A stretch of 5,121 nt of DNA, taken from Candidatus Nanohalarchaeota archaeon (GTDB taxonomy: Archaea; EX4484-52; B79-G9). Under the pieces are notes generated by a model, which saw nothing but the letters and a program-made list of their open reading frames with translations, did no database searches and was not told the origin of the DNA. How positions within the stretch are numbered: position 1 is the stretch's first letter; each line of letters begins with the position of its first letter. The position numbers were made by a program, and so were the translations under genes. Where the stretch lies: contig DAOVYR010000098.1 in assembly GCA_030635525.1 (NCBI GenBank), positions 1-5,121 of the forward strand, given 5' to 3'. Shown here in pieces: positions 1 through 3,543 of the stretch.

Positions 1-278
1 CGATACCTTTTAATAAAACACTCCGGATGACAGACCAATTTATGATTCTTAATAAATTTTAATCCATTTCCATGATCCCAATGTCCATGACTCAAAACAA
101 TACAATCAACATCTTCAACATCAATACCCAATTGCTTTGCATTCCTCAAGAAAACATCGGACGGACCGACATCAAATAAGATCGTCTTATCATCTTCTAC
201 TAAAAAAGAAAGTCCATGCTCTGCTTCAAAACGTTTTTGCGCTCCAGTTTCATTATCATTTAATACAACTAATCTCAT
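1..278 (-). CDS. Metallo-beta-lactamase-fold metal hydrolase, N-terminal part (cut by left window edge)
   Basis: The visible 92 residues are the N-terminal third of an MBL-fold hydrolase. They start MRLVVLNDNETG and include the strand EHGLSFLVEDD (about 20-30), the FDVG turn (35-38) and the metal-binding signature SHGHWDHGNG, giving H64, H66, D68 and H69 of the HxHxDH motif. The order of these elements, especially the early HGLS-LVE strand, resembles the family annotated as MJ0301-like or 7,8-dihydropterin-6-methyl-4-(ribofuranosyl)aminobenzene-phosphate synthase-like hydrolases, usually about 250-270 residues long. Substrate cannot be judged from this part. The protein is probably cytosolic, as no signal peptide is visible. 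ATG at 276-278 is the start: a TATA-like element is centred about 25 bp upstream and there is no Shine-Dalgarno motif, so the transcript is probably leaderless. GC is about 35 percent over 1-240, lower than minD or the nucleotidyltransferase. Family is confident; specific enzyme is not. Confidence 0.88.
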   Translation of the reverse strand, partial: MRLVVLNDNETGAQKRFEAEHGLSFLVEDDKTILFDVGPSDVFLRNAKQLGIDVEDVDCIVLSHGHWDHGNGLKFIKNHKLVCHPECFIKRY

Positions 279-297
279 ATAGTTGCTTAGATTAACG

Positions 298-309
298 CAA
301 TATAAAAAA
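298..309 (-). promoter_or_regulatory. TATA-box promoter of the MBL-fold hydrolase, possibly also T-tract terminator of the gene upstream
   Basis: On the minus strand this reads TTTTTTATATTG. The TATA core is centred near 303, 25 bp before the ATG at 278, which is the spacing expected for a leaderless archaeal transcript. The T6 run (304-309) follows the stop of the 342-761 gene by about 33 bp, so it could also act as an oligo-T terminator for that gene. Confidence 0.55.
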
Positions 310-341
310 CTTTACACAGAATTTAGAGCTAAACATACATC

Positions 342-761
342 TCAATCAAGAAGCAAAATCTTCTGCGTGGCAGTATCCACAGTCCAGTACTTAAAAAACT
401 CCTGGATTGGCTCCAGATTCACAGACGGCACCAAAAGACACCCGCGCCCGAGCTTCTTTCCCTTCATCTTCTGCAGAACCCCTATCTGGTTTGTCCGCCC
501 GGTAAGAGCATACGAAAACTGCACTTTCTCAACATTCGATTTGCCATTAAGCTTATAATACACAATATACGCTTCCCTCTTGGAAGGCCTGTTAAGCGCC
601 CGTTTCTTCGCTTTCAGAACACTATCCTGCGAAACCTTTTCAACAACAACAGGCTCATCAACCACAGGAGCATCATCAACCGATACATCCAGCTTCCTGT
701 CATTCTCACTCAAGACTTGCTTCTTCAGAAAATCAAGTTCCTCACGCAAATTTAAACCCAT
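342..761 (-). CDS. Uncharacterised 139-residue protein with charged N-terminus and C-terminal globular domain
   Basis: I do not recognise this family. Residues 1-17 (MGLNLREELDFLKKQVL) look like a short amphipathic helix. Residues 18-46 form an acidic, valine-rich low-complexity linker, and 47-60 are strongly basic (KAKKRALNRPSKR). Residues 63-139 look like a small alpha/beta domain rich in Lys and Gly, with YIVYYKLNGKS, a GRTNQIGVLQKMKGKKLGRG stretch, then LVPSVNLEPIQEFFKYW. There is no signal peptide or membrane segment, so it is probably cytosolic; the basic patch would suit nucleic-acid binding, but that is a guess. The ATG at 759-761 has a TATA box about 26 bp upstream and no clear Shine-Dalgarno, consistent with a leaderless message. 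The gene is transcribed alone: about 195 bp separates it from minD, and the next gene downstream has its own promoter. Coding status rests on length, strand and promoter spacing. Confidence 0.75.
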   Translation of the reverse strand: MGLNLREELDFLKKQVLSENDRKLDVSVDDAPVVDEPVVVEKVSQDSVLKAKKRALNRPSKREAYIVYYKLNGKSNVEKVQFSYALTGRTNQIGVLQKMKGKKLGRGCLLVPSVNLEPIQEFFKYWTVDTATQKILLLD

Positions 762-783
762 AACAATCTTTACTCACTTAAAC

Positions 784-793
784 TATTTATATC
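784..793 (-). promoter_or_regulatory. TATA-box promoter of the 342-761 gene
   Basis: The minus strand reads GATATAAATAG over this site, with core TATAAATA at 784-791. Its centre lies about 26 bp before the ATG at 761, so transcription should begin at or within a nucleotide or two of the start codon. A 9-bp motif TAGTTAATG (+ strand, 800-808) lies just upstream and recurs at 2599-2607 beside the nucleotidyltransferase promoter. Confidence 0.6.
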
Positions 794-861
794 TGCTTGT
801 AGTTAATGTCGTTACTAAATGGACAAACTTAACCAAAAACCAAAAGACATTAACTATCCGG

Positions 862-880
862 GCGAATCTCAAAGATTCGC
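862..880. repeat. Perfect 8-bp hairpin downstream of minD
   Basis: GCGAATCT (862-869) and AGATTCGC (873-880) are exact reverse complements separated by a 3-nt CAA loop. It is the most GC-rich of three hairpins between minD and the next gene. It is not followed by a T-tract on either strand, so a simple terminator role is uncertain; processing of the minD 3' end is possible. Confidence 0.6.
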
Positions 881-887
881 TGGATGA

Positions 888-906
888 TAAAAATCTATGA
901 TTTTTA
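888..906 (-). terminator. Hairpin with U-tract, probable minD terminator
   Basis: TAAAAATC (888-895) and GATTTTTA (899-906) form a perfect 8-bp stem with a 3-nt TAT loop. Read in the direction of minD transcription, the 3' arm contains a T5 run (complement of 889-893), about 65 nt past the minD stop. Archaeal terminators rely mainly on oligo-T runs, so the T-tract may matter more than the fold. Termination here is inferred. Confidence 0.5.
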
Positions 907-915
907 ATCATATGG

Positions 916-948
916 AAAAGTCATATAGTCCAAAGAGTTATGACTTTT
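916..948. repeat. Perfect 10-bp inverted repeat immediately after minD
   Basis: AAAAGTCATA (916-925) and TATGACTTTT (939-948) are exact reverse complements separated by 13 nt. The repeat starts only 9 bp past the minD stop codon. On the minus strand the distal arm ends in T4, so it could be the first of tandem termination sites for minD, or a protein-binding palindrome. Confidence 0.55.
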
Positions 949-956
949 ACTATATA

Positions 957-1730
957 TCACTCAAATGACAAACTGATACTCCTGCCAAAAAACGCACGTA
1001 TGCTATCCATAACAGAATCCTTTGGCATATCCTCGCCAGATATTTTATACGCGATACTCTTCATCTGCCTCGATACACTTGAATGCGGCGCATGAACAAC
1101 CACAGGCGTCCTGTAGGCAATCGCCTCACGCACCTTGTGATGATTCTTAATCGTTGCAATAACCGGCAGCTCCAAAAAAAGCTCCACTTCCTTTACAGAC
1201 ATCTCATGTTTCTCAGACATTCCCCTGTTAATAATGACCCCGAGCATCTCCTTATTCTTCTCCTTCGCAAGCTTCCTTGCAGTGACAGCACCAAGAACCG
1301 CCGTATACTCCGGATTAGTCACAATAAGAACCTCATCACAGGCATCAATCGCTGCCTCCACTTCCTCACTCACACCCGCAGCAGCATCTATAAGAATAAT
1401 ATCAGTATTTCCAAGAAGCCGTGAAATCTGACTCTTCAGCCCACCGTAATTCGCCTCAATCTCACCCACAGACGCAGGAATAACCGAAAACCCTTCTTTG
1501 TAGCGATACATAGCCTGCGTTATAAACGCATCATCCCTCAACACATCATTAAGCGTCACCGGATTCACAACAGGCAGCCCGAGATGTATTCCAAGACTTG
1601 CACCAGTAACATTAGCATCTATCACAACAACATTTTTGCCAATCTGCGCAAGCGAAGTACCCAGGTTAGAAACAACCGTAGTCTTACCGACTCCGCCTTT
1701 GCCTGAAATAACAGAAATTACCTTAGTCAT
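957..1730 (-). CDS. minD: MinD-type P-loop ATPase (ParA/MinD family), cell-positioning ATPase
   Basis: This is a 257-residue membrane-associated ATPase of the MinD/ParA (SIMIBI) family. The deviant Walker A is SGKGGVGKTT (residues 9-18, signature K11, P-loop K16). The switch I strand is VVVIDANVTGASLGIHLG (35-51), Walker B is IILIDAAAG (D115), and TNPEYTAVLGA (138-148) is the MinD-typical loop. The C-terminal SVMDSIRAFFGRS (239-251) resembles the amphipathic membrane-targeting helix of bacterial MinD. Residue 40 is Asn where E. coli MinD has the ATPase-critical Asp, and the Pro of DxPAG is replaced (DAAAG). Length is normal. The start is the ATG at 1728-1730, because Shine-Dalgarno GAGGG lies 8 nt upstream and the protein then begins MTKVISVISGKGG as the family does; an upstream TTG at 1745 would add five residues. 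No MinC, MinE or archaellum gene is visible, so the cargo is unknown. Archaea often carry several MinD paralogues. Confidence 0.88.
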   Translation of the reverse strand: MTKVISVISGKGGVGKTTVVSNLGTSLAQIGKNVVVIDANVTGASLGIHLGLPVVNPVTLNDVLRDDAFITQAMYRYKEGFSVIPASVGEIEANYGGLKSQISRLLGNTDIILIDAAAGVSEEVEAAIDACDEVLIVTNPEYTAVLGAVTARKLAKEKNKEMLGVIINRGMSEKHEMSVKEVELFLELPVIATIKNHHKVREAIAYRTPVVVHAPHSSVSRQMKSIAYKISGEDMPKDSVMDSIRAFFGRSISLSFE

Positions 1731-1738
1731 AAAAAAGT

Positions 1739-1743
1739 CCCTC
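1739..1743 (-). promoter_or_regulatory. Shine-Dalgarno site fixing the minD start at ATG 1730
   Basis: GAGGG on the minus strand sits 8 nt before ATG 1728-1730. A second purine run (GAGAGAGG, ending at 1746) directly abuts the TTG at 1745 with no spacer, which argues against that TTG as the start. Confidence 0.6.
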
Positions 1744-1753
1744 AACCTCTCTC

Positions 1754-1788
1754 AATATATACAATAATTAACATCAATCCTATAAATG
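1754..1788 (-). promoter_or_regulatory. minD promoter region with two TATA-like elements
   Basis: There are two candidates. The distal one, CATTTATAGG (1779-1788), would place initiation near 1757 and give a roughly 27-nt leader that includes the GAGGG ribosome site. The proximal one, GTATATATT (1754-1762), is centred 28 bp before ATG 1730 and would give a nearly leaderless message. The presence of the Shine-Dalgarno favours the distal element; both might be used. Confidence 0.45.
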
Positions 1789-1804
1789 CTTAACGGAAAG
1801 ACAG

Positions 1805-1811
1805 AAAAAAA
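1805..1811 (-). terminator. Oligo-T terminator of the nucleotidyltransferase gene
   Basis: On the minus strand CTGTTTTTTTCTGTC contains a T7 run beginning 11 nt past the TAG stop at 1822-1824, with no stem needed. This is the usual form of an archaeal intrinsic terminator and separates this gene from minD. Confidence 0.55.
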
Positions 1812-1821
1812 CAGAAATCAT

Positions 1822-2535
1822 CTACTTAAAATGCTGGTGCGTATGCGCATTCTCATAATCGCTCAGCCTTCCGATATCCACCCAGTAATCGCCAAAAGCA
1901 TACCCTGAAAACTTCTTATCACTCTTCAAAACTCTTGGTATTATATCATCAGTCAGGTTAATAACCGAATGCTCCTTATTCTCAGGTATAAACTCAAATA
2001 TGCCTGGCTCCAGCGCAAAAATCATAGTGCCGGCAAGATGAGTATACGTCGGCTTTTCAAGAAACCCCTTTACAGAAGAATCATCATTCAACTCATATAT
2101 GCCGTACTCAAGCTTCTCCTCAAGCTTAAACAAAGCAACAGTCCCGACACCCTTACTCTTCTTATGAAATTCAATAAACTTGCCAAGATCAAGTGTCGTA
2201 AGATTATCCCCCCCGACTAAGAGAAACGTATCATCCAGCTCATCCTTAATCAGGTTAAGGCATCCTGCGGTCCCAAGCGGCTTTTTTTCCTCAACATACT
2301 TTATCTTGATTCCAAGCTCAGACCCGTCACCGAAATAACTCTTTATCTGGTACCCAAGATACCCGATAGTCATAAAAACCTCAGTGACACCATACTTTTT
2401 AAGATACAGGAGTATATGATCCAGCATCGGCCTCTCATTTATAGGCAACAGCGGCTTTGGGATAGCATAAGTCAGCGGGCGCAGCCGCGTACCCTTCCCG
2501 CCTGCAAGAATAACTGCTTTCACAACATCACACAT
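1822..2535 (-). CDS. Sugar-1-phosphate nucleotidyltransferase (NDP-sugar pyrophosphorylase), catalytic domain only
   Basis: The enzyme couples a sugar-1-phosphate to an NTP to make an NDP-sugar for glycan synthesis in the cytosol. It has the family signature KAVILAGGKGTRLRPLT (6-22), then PKPLLPI (26-32, K27), a P-LGTAG loop (86-91), VGGDNLT (107-113, metal-ligand candidate D110), GFLEKP (157-162) and DYWVDIGRLSDYENA (216-230, second metal ligand candidate D220). At 237 residues it is a bare Rossmann-like catalytic domain, without the left-handed beta-helix found in bifunctional relatives. Base and sugar specificity cannot be read: mannose-1-phosphate guanylyltransferase and glucose-1-phosphate thymidylyl- or uridylyltransferase are all possible. 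The start could be ATG 2533-2535 (chosen; no Shine-Dalgarno) or GTG 2521-2523, which would give the more typical (M)KAVILAGG start and has GTGATG just upstream. It has its own promoter and terminator. The divergent GT4 gene about 1 kb away would be a plausible user of its product. Confidence 0.9.
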   Translation of the reverse strand: MCDVVKAVILAGGKGTRLRPLTYAIPKPLLPINERPMLDHILLYLKKYGVTEVFMTIGYLGYQIKSYFGDGSELGIKIKYVEEKKPLGTAGCLNLIKDELDDTFLLVGGDNLTTLDLGKFIEFHKKSKGVGTVALFKLEEKLEYGIYELNDDSSVKGFLEKPTYTHLAGTMIFALEPGIFEFIPENKEHSVINLTDDIIPRVLKSDKKFSGYAFGDYWVDIGRLSDYENAHTHQHFK

Positions 2536-2562
2536 AATATTACTTTATAACAACACATAATC

Positions 2563-2607
2563 AAATATAATACAATATAATCTAATTTAATCTATTTATA
2601 GTTAATG
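2563..2607 (-). promoter_or_regulatory. A+T-rich promoter region of the nucleotidyltransferase gene
   Basis: The minus strand carries a strong TATAAATA box at 2593-2600, giving initiation near 2570 and a leader of about 35-47 nt. A second possible element at 2563-2572 (TATTATATTT) would start transcription just before ATG 2535. The TAGTTAATG motif (+ strand, 2599-2607) abuts the first box and matches one at 800-808. Confidence 0.5.
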
Positions 2608-2641
2608 CCGGCAATCAAAGCGAAAACAGTTCCGCAAATTA

Positions 2642-3070
2642 TCATCTAGGTCTATAAATGAAAAGATTTGGCTTATTAATCTTCTTGCGAACCGACAAAT
2701 TAACAGGCTTTTCCATATGTATCGCAGAACTCCCCACCGCTATTTCGCGCACTTTAGCCCTCACCTCACGCTTTAGATCCTTATGACAATTCTTGGGACA
2801 CTGTCCACAGACAGCAAGATATGTTAGCTCATTATCATCATACATTGTATAAGCATATCGTACACGAACAGACAGGCACGAATCACGGGAATTAAAATCT
2901 GTAAAACCTCCAACCAGCTTATCAATAAGATCTTCTATTTTCTGTTCTGAAAGATGACCCACATTAAGGAGGGAATATTGATGTTCAGTAAACAACACAT
3001 CATCATTCAACGACCCATAGCTTCCAGAGAGCAGGCACACATCATAAAACACTTCACCATAAACAGACAC
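2642..3070 (-). CDS. Uncharacterised 142-residue protein with CxxCxxxCH cluster
   Basis: I do not recognise this family. The protein is soluble-looking, with no signal peptide or transmembrane segment. Residues 1-60 are mixed, with a helix-like stretch LSEQKIEDLIDKLVGGF (40-56). A strand-like segment SCLSVRVRYAYTMYDD (64-79) leads into LTYLAVCGQCPKNCHKDL (82-99), whose C88, C91, C95 and H96 make a compact CxxCxxxCH cluster that could bind zinc or, less likely, an iron-sulphur centre. C65 is a possible extra ligand. Residues 97-130 are very basic. The C-terminus ends INKPNLFIYRPR. The start is a GTG at 3068-3070, chosen because a near-perfect Shine-Dalgarno GAGGTGA lies just upstream and a TATA box is at the right distance; no upstream alternative is as good. 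It is transcribed alone. The ordered Cys/His spacing and strong translation signals support a real gene; the function is unknown. Confidence 0.78.
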   Translation of the reverse strand: MSVYGEVFYDVCLLSGSYGSLNDDVLFTEHQYSLLNVGHLSEQKIEDLIDKLVGGFTDFNSRDSCLSVRVRYAYTMYDDNELTYLAVCGQCPKNCHKDLKREVRAKVREIAVGSSAIHMEKPVNLSVRKKINKPNLFIYRPR

Positions 3071-3074
3071 AGAC

Positions 3075-3081
3075 TCACCTC
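3075..3081 (-). promoter_or_regulatory. Strong Shine-Dalgarno deciding the GTG start at 3070
   Basis: The minus strand reads GAGGTGA with 4 nt (GTCT) before the GTG start codon, the best ribosome-binding match in the window. It supports a leadered transcript for this gene, in contrast with several neighbours that look leaderless. Confidence 0.75.
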
Positions 3082-3110
3082 AAAATACCAACATAAATAT
3101 ACACTCATTG

Positions 3111-3120
3111 ATTTATAAAT
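3111..3120 (-). promoter_or_regulatory. TATA-box promoter of the CxxCxxxCH protein gene
   Basis: ATTTATAAAT is a palindromic TATA element. Initiation about 26 bp downstream, near 3089, would give a leader of about 19 nt containing the GAGGTGA site. A nearer TATA-like stretch (3094-3101) would begin the RNA past the Shine-Dalgarno and is therefore less likely. Confidence 0.55.
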
Positions 3121-3158
3121 CTACAACAAAGTAACTACACGCAAGAAATCAAACACAT

Positions 3159-3482
3159 TCAACCACCAGCCAGAAAATACTTCACAACTAAAATAACAAA
3201 AAATATGGACATAAGATAAACCATGCCATACCCGACAACCCGCTGTTCCGATACCTTCTGACCGTCTCTGATAACACTCTCAATTTTCTTATCCATCACA
3301 CAGGAATACACATACGTATACGCCACAAACAAAACAAAAGACACAAAACCGGAAAAAAACGGACCAAATAGTGAAAACGAAATCACAAAAAGAATGAAAA
3401 ACACAGTTATCTTCGTCTGTGTCAACTCAAGAAACCCCTTCACGCGCTCTACAATATCTGCAACATCCATATTATCATCCAC
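3159..3482 (-). CDS. Small membrane protein with three predicted transmembrane helices
   Basis: The family is not recognised. With the GTG start at 3480-3482 the protein has 107 residues: an acidic, probably cytosolic N-terminus (VDDNMDVADIVERVKGFLELTQTK, 1-24 in outline), hydrophobic helix 1 (about 25-43, with a GPFF end), helix 2 (about 45-63), a charged loop (64-82, DKKIESVIRDGQKVSEQR) and helix 3 (about 83-104). This start is chosen because AGGTG lies 6 nt or so upstream and because the shared TATA element at 3512-3525 predicts initiation near 3495. ATG at 3504-3506 would add eight residues (MHRWFRCL) but lies only about 14 bp from that element; ATG 3468-3470 is a shorter choice. Reading further upstream only runs antisense into the glycosyltransferase. 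It sits divergently beside a glycosyltransferase gene, which hints at an envelope role without proving one. Confidence 0.75.
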   Translation of the reverse strand: MDDNMDVADIVERVKGFLELTQTKITVFFILFVISFSLFGPFFSGFVSFVLFVAYTYVYSCVMDKKIESVIRDGQKVSEQRVVGYGMVYLMSIFFVILVVKYFLAGG

Positions 3483-3511
3483 TAAACACCTAAACCATCT
3501 ATGCATAGTCC

Positions 3512-3525
3512 AATTAATATAAATT
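3512..3525. promoter_or_regulatory. Shared bidirectional TATA element between membrane protein and glycosyltransferase
   Basis: AATTAATATAAATT has AATT at both ends and a TATA-like core readable on either strand (AATATAAAT on +, TTTATATTAA on -). Its centre is 25 bp before ATG 3544, fitting a leaderless glycosyltransferase mRNA, and it would start the opposite transcript near 3495. No other TATA-like element lies between the two genes. Confidence 0.6.
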
Positions 3526-3543
3526 ACCCCCCAACCAATACCC

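Noticed and set aside
283..900. Rightward frames at 283-558 and 580-900
   Set aside because: They are antisense to the 139-residue protein, Ser/Thr/Phe-rich in a way expected from the complement, and lack upstream signals.
1731..1745. Upstream TTG start adding MRDFF to MinD
   Set aside because: The purine run touches the TTG with no spacer, while ATG 1730 has GAGGG at 8 nt and gives the family-typical N-terminus.
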